From Triatoma infestans (taxonomy: Eukaryota > Arthropoda > Insecta > Hemiptera > Reduviidae): a DNA stretch of 64,000 nucleotides. This document shows positions 47,531 through 57,069 of this stretch, in pieces. The position numbers and the translations under genes are program-made. Where the stretch lies: contig JAAEAF010002708.1 of NCBI GenBank assembly GCA_011037195.1, forward strand, positions 1-64,000. The letters run 5' to 3'. The notes under the pieces were generated by a model, which had not been told where the DNA came from, made no database searches, and saw only the letters and a list, made by a program, of their open reading frames with translations. Position 1 is the stretch's first letter, and each line of letters begins with the position of its first letter.

Positions 47531-47895
47531 GAAATTAATAATGGCTTGAAATTTTGTTAGTAGGTCTCTCCCAATGATCATTTCAAATTCATTTTTCAGT
47601 TGGGACACTATGAATTTACCTTGAATTTTAGTGTTTTGGCCTATGGATAATTGAATGTTTGACAGACCATAATTGGGAATAATCTGGTTGTGATCGATTT
47701 TAAAATGATACCAGATTTTTCGGGCCTCGATTTGACGTGACTGGCATCTATAAGCGAGTGTGAAGCACCCGTGTCGATCAGAGCTTTAACTTTTTTGTTT
47801 TTAATTTGGACGTTGATTAATAAATTATTTGAATCGTTGAGTGCCGGGATCAAGACCGTGGTAGCCGTTCGTGAAAACGGCTGAGCGCCTAATCG
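47531..47895 (-). pseudogene. Aspartic protease of the LTR element, one frameshift
   Basis: Minus strand: IPALNDSNNLLINVQ, then ALIDTGASHSLID, the DTGA catalytic motif of retroviral-type proteases. After an indel near 47700 the second half is readable as LSIGQNTKIQGKFIV and EMIIGRDLLTKFQA (the IIG-D-L motif). It ends in an A20 run (47530-47511 on the minus strand). It is entered from gag by a probable -1 frameshift. It is too broken to be made as one protein. Confidence 0.8.
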
Positions 47896-47901
47896 TTTTT
47901 T
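47889..47901 (-). promoter_or_regulatory. Probable gag-pro -1 ribosomal frameshift site
   Basis: On the minus strand the heptamer A AAA AAC (47901-47895) is in the X XXY YYZ phase of gag. It is followed by GAT and the gag stop TAG (47891-47889). Slipping by -1 puts the ribosome in the protease frame with no stop before the DTGA motif. Confidence 0.7.
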
Positions 47902-48905
47902 GCATTATTGAACCAGCATGCCTTTGCAGTATGCCCTCGTTTTTCACATATCTGGCATGTTGGCGGAACCCATCTATTCGACGTATTGCCAGTATTAAAT
48001 TTGTTATTATTATTATTATTATTGCTGTTATTATTACTATTATTATTATTGTTGGGCATTTGTTTTTTGAAATAGGGCCTACTTTGCCTGAAGGTACGAT
48101 GTTCTGGCTTAAATTGTGGCTTTTTGCCAAAATTAGTGCGCGCTTGTTTATTATTATTAAAATTATTATTTTTGTTGTTGCAGTCGCGGTTCCAGTGGTT
48201 GCCTTGACAAAATTTACAAGGCGAAGGTGGTTTAGAAATAGAAACTCGCCTTCTTTTATTTTTCACGACTTGAAATTTTTGTGTGCATTCCGAGTTCCAA
48301 TGGACGCCGGAACAATGTTTGCATGGCGATGGCGGTTTGTCAGAAGACTGTATTGGCGAATCTGCCTTTTTAATGGCAAATATCGAACCTTGAGGTTCTG
48401 CACTTTGTATGTCCCTGAGGGCTGTTGCATAAGTTTGAGCCTCATCAAGGTTTTTGGGGAGTTTAATTTGGACTTGGGCCTTCATGGAACTTGGAAGTGA
48501 TTTTATGAAGGCGTCCGTTGTTAGCCGCTCAACTAGATTTTGTAACGTTTGTAACGGGTTTTGTTGAGCTTTGAATAAGAGAGATGTGGCAATGTGCTTT
48601 ATTCTGTCAGCAAAAGCTTCCAGAGTTTCTGATGGATTTTGTTGCAAGCTCGTTATTTGCTGCAACAATACCACGGGCGTTTTTTCTTTTTTAAATCTGG
48701 CAATTAGACTTTCCGTTGCTAGTCGGTATGTTAAAATGACGTTATCATTTGTACACTGCGTTTTAAAAGTGTCAAAGAAAATTTTTGCCGCACCCGTTAA
48801 TTTTAAAATTAGGATTTCCAGTTTGTTGGCTTCTGACCATCCCGAAATCGCACTATAATTATTAATTTCAAAAACTCGAACATAATCGTATCGTACTTTA
48901 TTGCT
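47889..48905 (-). pseudogene. Gag C-terminal portion with three zinc knuckles
   Basis: An open frame without its own ATG (starting after a stop at 48908, near the LINE junction). It reads YSAISGWSEANKLEIL, then LKLTGAAKIFFDTF, a capsid-like region of Ty3/gypsy Gag. Zinc knuckles follow: CKHCSGVHWNSEC and CKFCQGNHWNRDC (both C-X2-C-X3-H-X4-C), then CQICEKRGHTAKAC (C-X2-C-X4-H-X4-C). A poly-Asn stretch encoded by (AAT)n separates the second and third. The N-terminus is lost. Gag packages element RNA in virus-like particles. Confidence 0.8.
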
Positions 48906-49190
48906 TTAAAGATACAAAAATCTATAGCAAGAAGTGGGAGAAAATACAAAAATGAAATACTAATAAGCAAATCAGAACAAAAAACTTGAAAAAATAAAAT
49001 AAAATATAAATACCTCAAAATACATAACTCATAGAAAATCTAAAATAAAAATAAAAAACCAAAAAACATTTTGAAAATTAATATCATCCTTATCTGGTAA
49101 TCAGTACAATATTTTATAAACTGTAAACTCATTAAGAATTTAAAGAAAATAGAGATAAATAACTAGGCGATACAACTGAACTATAATAAG

Positions 49191-52100
49191 CTAATTTATA
49201 AGTAGCTTTCTTAACTTGACACTTTTGACAAAAAATAAGTATAAATTATTAATCTTGTTTCCATCAAAACGAGAGAGTACTTGTTCTATATTAGAAACTG
49301 TGTCATTACAGTCCGACAAATAGTGTTTCAAGTATTTTTCTCTGTATGGAGACAGAGACGGACAATACAGTAAGTAGTGGATCAAATCATCTTTATCCCC
49401 CGAATCACACAGTCTGCATAACTGCTCATTATTAAATTGAACTTTTTCTTCATTTACAAAGATACATGTATACTTTTTACTAGCTAACCTCAACCGTGAG
49501 ATCAATCTAATTTTATTGATGTTAATATTATGATACAAATACTCTTCTCGCATTCCTAGGCTACTGACATTACGAAAATATACATTAAACGGTGAGTTAA
49601 TAACAAAATCTACATCTTTTGACAAATAGTGATTTTCAAAAGCTTCAACCAAACTGTTATAATTTTTATTAATAATATCAGAACTCTGACTGTTCCAAAT
49701 ATGATTTGCCCCTATCCGATAGAGAAGCTCTCTCAACTCATATGCCCAATTAAATGGGATATTTTTACAATCTATAAATTTCAATAACATATTATACGAC
49801 TGTTTAGGCAGCATATCATCTGACATTTGTAATAATACCACCCACCAACTCAACATTCTCTTAAATATTTTACATATTAGATGGACACGACCTACCTCAA
49901 CTCTAATATAACTGTCGGGAGTATTGATTGGCAACTTTAATAATACTTTAAAAAAATTCAATTGACCCTTCTCGACAATATTAGAGTGCTGAATGCCCCA
50001 AATCTCTACCATATACAACAGTACACTCTCAGATAGTGAATCAAACAATTTAATCTTGGTTCCCCAGGAGTCTGACCTGAATGCACCCAACATTTTTATC
50101 ACTTTTTGATTGGCGACAGAACTTTTAGCTAGAAAAGATAGACTTGCCTGCCTGAATTTGCCAGAAGAAGAGAAAGGAACTCCTAAGTAATTAAATACAT
50201 TACAAATTTCAACCGGAGAGTCATTATACGTGAACTTTATGGATTTCCCAAACACTCCACCCTTCTGAAAAACAACTATTTTAGTTTTGTCCGTATTTAC
50301 CGTTAAATAGTTTGAGTTACAGTATTTTGACAAACAGTTAAGTTTCAATTGTGCGTCTATAGCAGAGTAGGATAACATTACAATATCGTCAGCATACATT
50401 AAAAATTGTAAATCTTTCTCAGAGCCCAAATTAATCCCCTTAAAATTGAACTGATCAAAGAACTGAATTATACCGGCTATGTATAGGGAGAAGAGGAGTG
50501 GGCTGAGGATTTCCCCCTGGAGAACCCCCTCCGTGACGGGTATCTCTTCTGACACATTAACATTATCTGATATTTTTATAGAGGCCGATCCATAGAGATT
50601 CATTATAAAACGTAAACATTTACCACTTATTCCTGATTCATAAAGTTTATACCACAATTTACAATGTGAAATAGAGTCAAATGCTCTTCTAAAGTCTATA
50701 AACGTGGCAAATACTTTTCTCTTCTTTAGCCTTAAAAAAATGTTAATTGAAGATGACAGAGTAAATATGTTGTCCCTACACCCTCTCCCTTTCCTAAAAC
50801 CCATTTGTTCCTCAGGAATTAAACCTTTTGAGTCAACCCATTTAGTTAATCTATTATAAATAATGTAAGTGAAAAGTTTTGTGATGCAATTAAACATGGC
50901 TATGCCTCTATAATTATATGGATCTCTGGAATCGCCCTTTTTATGAATGAGTTTTAATTTTATTAAAGACCAAGCTTTGGGCAAGTCTTCGCTATTCCAT
51001 ACATTATTAAAAAGATTCAATAAGAAATTAGTCCAAAATGAATTTAGTTTTTTAAAACATTCGTTTGGAATGAGGTCAAACCCAGTGGCTTTGCCATGTT
51101 TACTATTATTTATACTCTCTATTAGTTCCTCTAATCTAATTTCGGCGTCTAATTCTGGGTGAAAAAAAGTAAAAAATGTCAGTTCATTATTATGTTTCGG
51201 AGGAAGAATATTTTGATAAAATTGTTTCCACTCTATTAGAGATATGGGACATTTAGGGTAATTTTTCTTTTCAAAATATTTAACAGCAGACCAAAATTGA
51301 GATGGATTTTTAACATTTCTTAGATTAGTGTACAAATTATTAAAATAAAGCGACTTGGTTTTCTTTATTAGCTGTTTATAGCAAACTTTAGATTGTTTAT
51401 ATAAATTCAATAAATCAATATTTTTAAACTGCAATTTACGACATCTCTTATATAAATTATTAACTTCCTTTTTAGATTTGTAACATTCATTATTATACCA
51501 GCATTTATTACTTTTTATGAAATTATTTGATTTAAATTTTATTTCTTTTAAGACACCAGATTCAAACATAGCTCTTTGCATTATTGAACAAAAATAATCA
51601 TATAATAATAAACTTGACATATTTACACTATTGACATCAAGTGAGTATGAACTGTGTGCCTCAATAATATTATTAAATTTATTCAATACTTGTTCTGATC
51701 TATCGTAGACAAAAACATTGTTGTACTGTGAACTATTGCAACCTTCATAAATAATGTTATTATTAAAATTTAATTTTAGATGGCATAGACAGTGGTCAGA
51801 AATATCAGAAATATTTTCAATTTTGAAACTTAACACATACTCCAACAAATTGGCCGAAACCCAAATTTGATCTACAACACTCATCCCCTGAGCTCCTATG
51901 AATGTAAAATTACCCTGACTATCGTCAAAAGATCTACCATTACAACATAACAGGCCATTTGATTCCATTAGCTCAACAAGTTTTATACCCCTTTTATTTA
52001 TTAATTTATCTAAAGAACATCTGCTCTCATACAAGTTATAATTTACAAACATTTCGCGGTCAAGAACATTTAAATTGCCAATTTTGGCGTTATAGTCGCC

Positions 52101-52565
52101 CCCTACAATTAAATTACAATTTTCACAATTAGCCAAAATATTATATAAATCATACGAAAAAGAATCTATTAAAAAATCGTTACACGAACCTGGTGGCCAA
52201 TAGACTAACCCTAAACATACGTTAATTTCCATATACATTACTGATAAACATAAAAAATTATTAGTAGAAACCAACGTTTTAACAGCTGAAAATTTACCTT
52301 TTCTTAAACAAAACATTAGTCCACCACTGGGTCTACCTTTTCCAACAGATTTCTGAGCATTTCTAAAATAACAGTCGTAATTAGAAGTGAGCGGCGCAAA
52401 TTCAAAATTAGGAGAAGTTAACCATGTTTCACAGAAACCCAAAATGTCCATTTCTAAAAGTTTGTTGAATTCTGAGTTTGTCATGTTGAACAGCGTGCTG
52501 ATTCCATTGATATTCCAGAATCCTAATCCAATAGTCAGATTGCCAGTAATTTCATATTTTTTTAC
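49191..52565 (-). CDS. LINE ORF2: AP endonuclease and reverse transcriptase
   Basis: The first ATG is at 52484 (1,097 residues), but the frame is open to 52565 and those 27 extra codons include GFWNING, the first strand and catalytic Asn of the endonuclease. The real product is therefore probably made by frameshift from ORF1. Counted from the ATG: FCETW (Glu 19), GGDYNAKIG (Asp 130, Asn 132) and SDISDHCL (His 231) give a full endonuclease; the RT has FIDFRRAFDS (Asp 597), VLQGEILSPLLFSL and MYADDIVML (Asp 699-700). Near 1022-1041 is a C-X2-C-X8-H-X4-C motif (LCRLCDSGDKDDLIHYLLYC). All catalytic residues are present. It would nick DNA and copy LINE RNA at the target. Confidence 0.92.
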   Translation of the reverse strand, partial: VKKYEITGNLTIGLGFWNINGISTLFNMTNSEFNKLLEMDILGFCETWLTSPNFEFAPLTSNYDCYFRNAQKSVGKGRPSGGLMFCLRKGKFSAVKTLVSTNNFLCLSVMYMEINVCLGLVYWPPGSCNDFLIDSFSYDLYNILANCENCNLIVGGDYNAKIGNLNVLDREMFVNYNLYESRCSLDKLINKRGIKLVELMESNGLLCCNGRSFDDSQGNFTFIGAQGMSVVDQIWVSANLLEYVLSFKIENISDISDHCLCHLKLNFNNNIIYEGCNSSQYNNVFVYDRSEQVLNKFNNIIEAHSSYSLDVNSVNMSSLLLYDYFCSIMQRAMFESGVLKEIKFKSNNFIKSNKCWYNNECYKSKKEVNNLYKRCRKLQFKNIDLLNLYKQSKVCYKQLIKKTKSLYFNNLYTNLRNVKNPSQFWSAVKYFEKKNYPKCPISLIEWKQFYQNILPPKHNNELTFFTFFHPELDAEIRLEELIESINNSKHGKATGFDLIPNECFKKLNSFWTNFLLNLFNNVWNSEDLPKAWSLIKLKLIHKKGDSRDPYNYRGIAMFNCITKLFTYIIYNRLTKWVDSKGLIPEEQMGFRKGRGCRDNIFTLSSSINIFLRLKKRKVFATFIDFRRAFDSISHCKLWYKLYESGISGKCLRFIMNLYGSASIKISDNVNVSEEIPVTEGVLQGEILSPLLFSLYIAGIIQFFDQFNFKGINLGSEKDLQFLMYADDIVMLSYSAIDAQLKLNCLSKYCNSNYLTVNTDKTKIVVFQKGGVFGKSIKFTYNDSPVEICNVFNYLGVPFSSSGKFRQASLSFLAKSSVANQKVIKMLGAFRSDSWGTKIKLFDSLSESVLLYMVEIWGIQHSNIVEKGQLNFFKVLLKLPINTPDSYIRVEVGRVHLICKIFKRMLSWWVVLLQMSDDMLPKQSYNMLLKFIDCKNIPFNWAYELRELLYRIGANHIWNSQSSDIINKNYNSLVEAFENHYLSKDVDFVINSPFNVYFRNVSSLGMREEYLYHNININKIRLISRLRLASKKYTCIFVNEEKVQFNNEQLCRLCDSGDKDDLIHYLLYCPSLSPYREKYLKHYLSDCNDTVSNIEQVLSRFDGNKINNLYLFFVKSVKLRKLLIN

Positions 52566-52590
52566 TTTTTTTTCGGCGAGGTTGAAATTT
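52562..52590 (-). promoter_or_regulatory. Probable ORF1-ORF2 -1 frameshift site
   Basis: In the ORF1 frame the minus strand reads CCG AAA AAA AAG TAA. The last seven bases before the stop, A AAA AAG (52571-52565), form a canonical -1 slippery heptamer. After slipping, the frame is GTA AAA AAA TAT and stays open into the endonuclease. Confidence 0.6.
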
Positions 52591-53545
52591 TTGATTTTAA
52601 AAAATAAGGTTTAATAGACTGATACTGAGCTCTGCCAGTTCTTTTCCTTTTTGAAGAACTAGTTTTTGAGATATCTGATTTATCCGTTTCCACTTCATCG
52701 TATTCTGATTCTACAGAGAAAATCGTTGGAGTATAATCCAAAAACGCACTAAAGTCTTCTTCAGATTTAATAGCCAATTTAGGAGCACCTTCTTCTCTTC
52801 TTACCCAAATTCTATTGTTTCTAAACCAAACATACTTCAGCTTTCCCATCGTTTTAAATTCTTTTATTTTTCTAAAAAGATAATACAAACGTGGGCTCAT
52901 ATGTTCAGATATAAACACGTGAGTATTGAGTGCAAGTTTGGTCTCACCATCGTTTATAATTTTCTCCAGAGTTAAACTGTCATTTTTTATATAATTTCTA
53001 TAGCAATTTAAAAATTCTATTTTATCAGTGGTTTTCAAAAAATTAAACAATATTGGGGATAATTGCTTATCGTTCTTTGGTTTTACACGATAAAAATCTT
53101 GTAATTTTTCTTTCTGAAAATTAAAGTTTATTACCTGGGAAATACGCATTATCAAGTCATCAATATTTAAATTCATTTCAAACGGTATATTCATTATTCT
53201 GATTTTATTAAGTGATGTATTCTGAACAGTTTCATCAAGAGAAGATTGCAAATAAGATACTTTTTTCCTCAATAAGTCATTTTCTTTACGTAAAGCAATC
53301 GTTTCCTTATTTATATGTTTAATATCACTTTTAATATTTATAAGACTTGTTTTTATTTCATCTTTAAAGGCCATAATACTGTCTGTTAATTCCTTATTTT
53401 TAACATTTATGGCAGATATTTGATTACTTACGTCTTCATGAACTGCATTAATACGATCTAAAATACGACTGCCAAGATCTGTTCCCCCACTACTTTCACC
53501 TATTCCACCAATAGACAGGCCCTTATCTGCAGGCATGTTAAACAC
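52562..53545 (-). CDS. LINE ORF1: coiled-coil nucleic-acid-binding protein
   Basis: 327 residues from ATG at 53545. Residues about 35-110 are a predicted coiled coil (heptad-like; IKHINKETIALRKENDLL). Then KIRIMNIPFE begins an RRM-like fold, and the C-terminal part (about 215-275: MSPRLYYLFRKIKEFKTMGK, then YVWFRNNRIWVRREE) resembles the C-terminal domain seen in many invertebrate LINE ORF1s and in the insect-virus FP protein. A basic tail SSSKRKRTGR could localise it to the nucleus. It would form the RNA-binding particle for this LINE. No stops or frameshifts. Confidence 0.8.
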   Translation of the reverse strand: MFNMPADKGLSIGGIGESSGGTDLGSRILDRINAVHEDVSNQISAINVKNKELTDSIMAFKDEIKTSLINIKSDIKHINKETIALRKENDLLRKKVSYLQSSLDETVQNTSLNKIRIMNIPFEMNLNIDDLIMRISQVINFNFQKEKLQDFYRVKPKNDKQLSPILFNFLKTTDKIEFLNCYRNYIKNDSLTLEKIINDGETKLALNTHVFISEHMSPRLYYLFRKIKEFKTMGKLKYVWFRNNRIWVRREEGAPKLAIKSEEDFSAFLDYTPTIFSVESEYDEVETDKSDISKTSSSKRKRTGRAQYQSIKPYFLKSKISTSPKKK

Positions 53546-53751
53546 AGGTCTCTAATTTCTCTTCACATACAAAAACTAAGCAAACTTTTTATTTTTTCTC
53601 GTTAAATATTACGTCCTAAAAGTTTAAAATTACACCGTAATAACACCTTTTGCTTAGACTACTACTTGTAAAAAAATTAACATAAAAAACAGTCAAAAAC
53701 CACTACAAAAACAAAAAAAAAGCACAGAGCACAAAAATACATCTGACCACA

Positions 53752-56466
53752 ATGATATCGTTTCCCCCACTCCCACTCGAAATAATCATAAACAAAACAG
53801 TCAGTCCATTCTTAACAGACAACACAACATCACAAATTAACAACATTCAAAACACAACTTTACCAGAAACATTATCAACCAGACACAAAATCAAAATTCG
53901 TGCACGATCACACATCGTCAATACTTACACGCTACATACAAAAATTCCAGACGGTTCCATACTATTGACACAACATGACAGTCTACCTACTGGAATTTAC
54001 TTACCCCACACACTGACTAACGTACATAACAATGCTTGTGCCATAGCATTAATAAATACAACACAACATGAAATCTGCATCACGAAACATTTTCCAATTG
54101 CACACATTCAATACAACCCTGAGACGTACAAATCATCAAACAAACATACCATAAATTCTATTCAACAACTCTCGCACGAACAAAAGACACAATTACAAGC
54201 CTTTCAACAACAATTACGCCAGAAACTAACTCATCTCTCTCCACAACAAGCAGACAAAATTGTTGAAACATTTTCTCCATTCTATGACACATTCACTCAT
54301 GACAAAGATTACAAAACAAAATTTACAGATATTACACACCACATAGACACACAAAATCATCCGCCTGTACACAGTCGACCTTACAAACTATCACATTCAG
54401 AAGCCCCCATACTGAAAGCACTAATACAAGATAATCTGGATAGAGGAATAATTGAACCATCAACGAGTAACTGGGCGCATCCCGTGATTCTTGTTAAAAA
54501 AAAGTCTGCGGATCACACAAAAGTTGATCCAAACGACATCACCCAGTTACGCAAACAGTACAGATACGTGGTTGATTTACGTAAATTAAACGCAATCACC
54601 ACATCTGAAATTTATCCTCTTCCAGACATTCAACACATATTATCAACATTACATGACACAACATACTTCACAACACTCGACATCTCAAACGCATTCCACT
54701 CCATTAGACTTGACAAATCATCACAAGACAAAACAACATTCATAACACAATTCGGCACATACAAATTCTTATCTGTTCCGTTCGGTCTGAAGAACGCGAG
54801 CGGATCATATCAGCGTTTAATGGATAAACTATTATCGGGTTACACGGGTGACATATGCCACACATTCATTGACGACATATTAATTTTTCACGGCAAAACA
54901 TTTCATGAACATTTAACATCTACACAAAAAATTCTCACACAATTACAGAAGGGCAATCTTTGTATAGACCTAAATAAATGTACCTTCTTCAAAGAAGAAT
55001 GCAAATATTTAGGCTATACATTGAGCAAAAAAGGCATTTCTCCAGATCACGAGAAGTTAAAAGCTGTAGAAACCTATCCAATTCCGAAAAAATTAAAAGA
55101 CGTCAGAGCATTTTTAGGATTTATAGGTTTTTACAGAAAATTCATTCAAAATTTCTCGGAAATAGCCAAGCCCCTTACAGACTTAACAAAGAAAAATACC
55201 AAGTTTGTATGGTCTTCTCAATGTTCATCGGCATTTCAAATTCTAAAACAAAAATTGATTTCTCCACCGATTCTGGCATACCCCAATTATAATTACGAAT
55301 TCATATTGACTACGGACGCGAGCAACGTTGGCATATCTGCAATTCTAAGCCAACAAATAAACGGCGAAGAACGTCCAATAGCCTTTTCATCCCGCGTACT
55401 GTCTGAAACTGAAACAAGACTCTGCACTACGGAAAGAGAACTGTTAGCCATTCTCTTTGGCTGTAAACAGTACAGATATATCATTTTCGGCTACAAATTC
55501 AAAATAATAACTGACCACTCAGCTCTGCAGTGGCTTCAAAATTTAAAAGACCCGCATTCGAAATTGTACAGATGGTCACTGAAATTAAGTGAGTTCGACT
55601 TCTACATCGAACACAGATCGGGTAAAAACATCGCTCATGCAGATGCGTTAAGTAGATATATAGGCTGCATCAACACCGATATATCCCCAGAATATTACCC
55701 AACCATCGACTTATTAGAAATAGCTCAGCAGCAAGCTGAAGATGAGCAATGCCGACGTCTAGCCCAATCAAAAAATTATGCATTAAATGATTCAGGCCTT
55801 CTAATCAATGTGCTGGACAACAACATCCTTGTTCCAAGCAAAATGCGTGATACAGTTTTACAGCTGTATCATGACAACCCATTGTCTGGTCATTATGGCA
55901 GACAAAAAACATATGACCGCATAAAAACTCAATTCTCCTGGCCTGACATGACCAAAGACGTGGAGAACTATGTCAAGACGTGTCATAGTTGCGCCACTAG
56001 AAAAACCGACAACGCCTATAAACCACCAATAGGCACATTTAGCGAGCCAACTAATGTTTGGCAAGCTATTTCAATTGACGTTGTTGGACCGCTAGAGCCA
56101 TCAACAAATATTCTAACAGGCGAAGAATACAAATACATATTAACAATAATATGTCAATATTCCCGCTATTTGGAAATGTTTCCAATTACGAACCAAAAAG
56201 CGGAGACTATTGCTCAAATTATTGTTAACCATATCTTCACCAGATACGGCACGCCAAAGTACCTACTCACAGATTTGGGTATCAATTTCACGTCCACCAT
56301 TTTACTCCAAATCTGTGCACTGTTAAAAATTAAAAAAGTGTGCACGACGCCATACCACCCTGCGTCAAATGGACGATTAGAGAGAATCCATAGAGACATC
56401 GCCAGTAACATATCCCACCGCTGCCACCAATGTAATGGTTGTATGAAATGGTTGATAGATAAATAA
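53752..56466 (+). CDS. Ty3/gypsy Pol fragment: RT, RNase H, integrase (truncated), inverted
   Basis: 904 uninterrupted codons on the strand opposite gag. About 1-200: linker after protease. About 200-400: RT with VDLRKLNAIT, TTLDISNAFHSIRL (catalytic Asp), VPFGLKNASGSYQRLMD and TFIDDILIF (FIDD where YVDD is usual). About 515-640: RNase H (LTTDASNVGISAIL, TDHSALQWL). About 690-760: integrase zinc domain (H-X-H...CHSCATRK). About 770-895: integrase core with IDVVGP, LTDLGINF and HPASNGRLERIHR (D, D, E). It breaks off after the core: the last 11 codons and the stop lie within the LTR, so the C-terminal integrase module is missing. It begins next to an A9-GCACAG sequence that also ends the protease. 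Confidence 0.88.
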   Translation: MISFPPLPLEIIINKTVSPFLTDNTTSQINNIQNTTLPETLSTRHKIKIRARSHIVNTYTLHTKIPDGSILLTQHDSLPTGIYLPHTLTNVHNNACAIALINTTQHEICITKHFPIAHIQYNPETYKSSNKHTINSIQQLSHEQKTQLQAFQQQLRQKLTHLSPQQADKIVETFSPFYDTFTHDKDYKTKFTDITHHIDTQNHPPVHSRPYKLSHSEAPILKALIQDNLDRGIIEPSTSNWAHPVILVKKKSADHTKVDPNDITQLRKQYRYVVDLRKLNAITTSEIYPLPDIQHILSTLHDTTYFTTLDISNAFHSIRLDKSSQDKTTFITQFGTYKFLSVPFGLKNASGSYQRLMDKLLSGYTGDICHTFIDDILIFHGKTFHEHLTSTQKILTQLQKGNLCIDLNKCTFFKEECKYLGYTLSKKGISPDHEKLKAVETYPIPKKLKDVRAFLGFIGFYRKFIQNFSEIAKPLTDLTKKNTKFVWSSQCSSAFQILKQKLISPPILAYPNYNYEFILTTDASNVGISAILSQQINGEERPIAFSSRVLSETETRLCTTERELLAILFGCKQYRYIIFGYKFKIITDHSALQWLQNLKDPHSKLYRWSLKLSEFDFYIEHRSGKNIAHADALSRYIGCINTDISPEYYPTIDLLEIAQQQAEDEQCRRLAQSKNYALNDSGLLINVLDNNILVPSKMRDTVLQLYHDNPLSGHYGRQKTYDRIKTQFSWPDMTKDVENYVKTCHSCATRKTDNAYKPPIGTFSEPTNVWQAISIDVVGPLEPSTNILTGEEYKYILTIICQYSRYLEMFPITNQKAETIAQIIVNHIFTRYGTPKYLLTDLGINFTSTILLQICALLKIKKVCTTPYHPASNGRLERIHRDIASNISHRCHQCNGCMKWLIDK
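56412..56429 (-). other. Primer-binding site of the LTR element
   Basis: Minus strand TGGTGGCAGCGGTGGGAT begins one base after the LTR end. It starts with TGG, complementary to a tRNA CCA end; similar TGGTGGCAG-type sites occur in other gypsy elements (from memory). It fixes the element orientation as minus and is immediately followed by the inverted end of pol. Confidence 0.75.
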
Positions 56467-56745
56467 CACCTCAATATCGGTATAAGATATATAATTGATA
56501 TATATGTATATGACTGACTGCCAAGGACTGTATACTTTACACTACAAGAACAGAACAGATTGACTGACGTGGCTAAACGATGTGTACAATTCAAGTGTGA
56601 GACTGTGAACAGAATATCCCTTTTGACTCTGTCTCTCGTATATATATCCAACTGGCCTCTCCTCTCCTCTCTCTCGAGAGGGGCTCTTTCTGGTGGGGGT
56701 TCACTCGCTAGTGTGGATGAGTGGTGGGGGTTCACTACCCCTACA
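56431..56745 (-). repeat. LTR (5' LTR in element orientation)
   Basis: Bounded by TG...CA, 315 bp, closely similar to 47053-47395. In minus orientation it has a TATATATA run (about 56638-56650) that could serve as the promoter TATA box, and AGTGAACCCCCACCA occurs twice near its start. Confidence 0.9.
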
Positions 56746-57065
56746 TAAGTTTAACAAAAAAATTGTTGGAGCCGTTTTTGATACAATCTATTGAATAAAG
56801 TGGTACCTCAGTTTGATTAATTTTTACAGACAATTTCCTGTCGCACCCCATGATGATACTCAAACGTAATGTTAAATTTGAACTTTCTGGGAATCTTCAT
56901 TTTTGAGCTATATTGTCCATATGCATACAAAACGCGTACACCATTTTCTAAAAACAACATTTTGAAACATGGACGATGGATTTTTTGAAATGTATTTGCA
57001 GACAAAACTCTGTTTCGCAAAGTTGACACGATCACAATACTTCCGCTTACACCCAAGAGAAAGAA
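56746..57065. repeat. Family R copy, right half (continues from 47052)
   Basis: AATTGTTGGAGCCGTTTTTG, GTCGCACCCCATGATGATAC, TTTTGAGCTATATTGTCC, AGTTGACACGATCACAATAC. Confidence 0.65.
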
Positions 57066-57069
57066 AAAA

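Larger units (their letters stand above)
48906..53715 (-). mobile_element. Two-ORF LINE, intact coding region, inside the LTR element
   Basis: ORF1 (53545-52562) and ORF2 (52565-49191) are both uninterrupted on the minus strand. The 3' UTR is AT-rich (about 49190-48910). The exact 5' end (somewhere in 53546-53715) and any target duplication could not be fixed, because the flanks on the two sides belong to differently oriented pieces of the host LTR element. I see AP endonuclease and reverse transcriptase but no RNase H. Clade assignment is uncertain. Confidence 0.85.
47053..56745 (-). mobile_element. Ty3/gypsy-type LTR element with opposed gag-pro and pol, LINE inserted
   Basis: Direct LTRs (47053-47395 and 56431-56745) are flanked by TAAG on both sides (47049-47052, 56746-56749), and the two halves of one family R copy adjoin. 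The primer-binding site (56429-56412) and polypurine tract (47409-47396) both fix the element's orientation as minus. On the minus strand there is gag (from about 48905) then protease (to about 47531). Pol, however, is on the plus strand (53752-56466), running toward the primer-binding site, where it is cut off. The leader, N-terminal gag and the C-terminal part of integrase are missing. A LINE occupies about 48906-53715. Rearranged and presumably non-autonomous. Confidence 0.85.

Noticed and set aside
47871..48500. 209-codon plus-strand ORF opposite gag
   Set aside because: It is the antisense of gag and its (AAT)n stretch, with a long Ile run and no domain.
52562..53545. Viral FP-like gene
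   Set aside because: The C-terminal similarity is to a domain common in invertebrate LINE ORF1 proteins, and the gene sits directly upstream of an ORF2 in the same element.
47053..56745. Two separate LTR elements in opposite orientation instead of one rearranged element
   Set aside because: Only two LTRs exist, they are in direct orientation, share a 4-bp duplication and split one family R copy; no LTR flanks pol alone. Assembly error remains possible.
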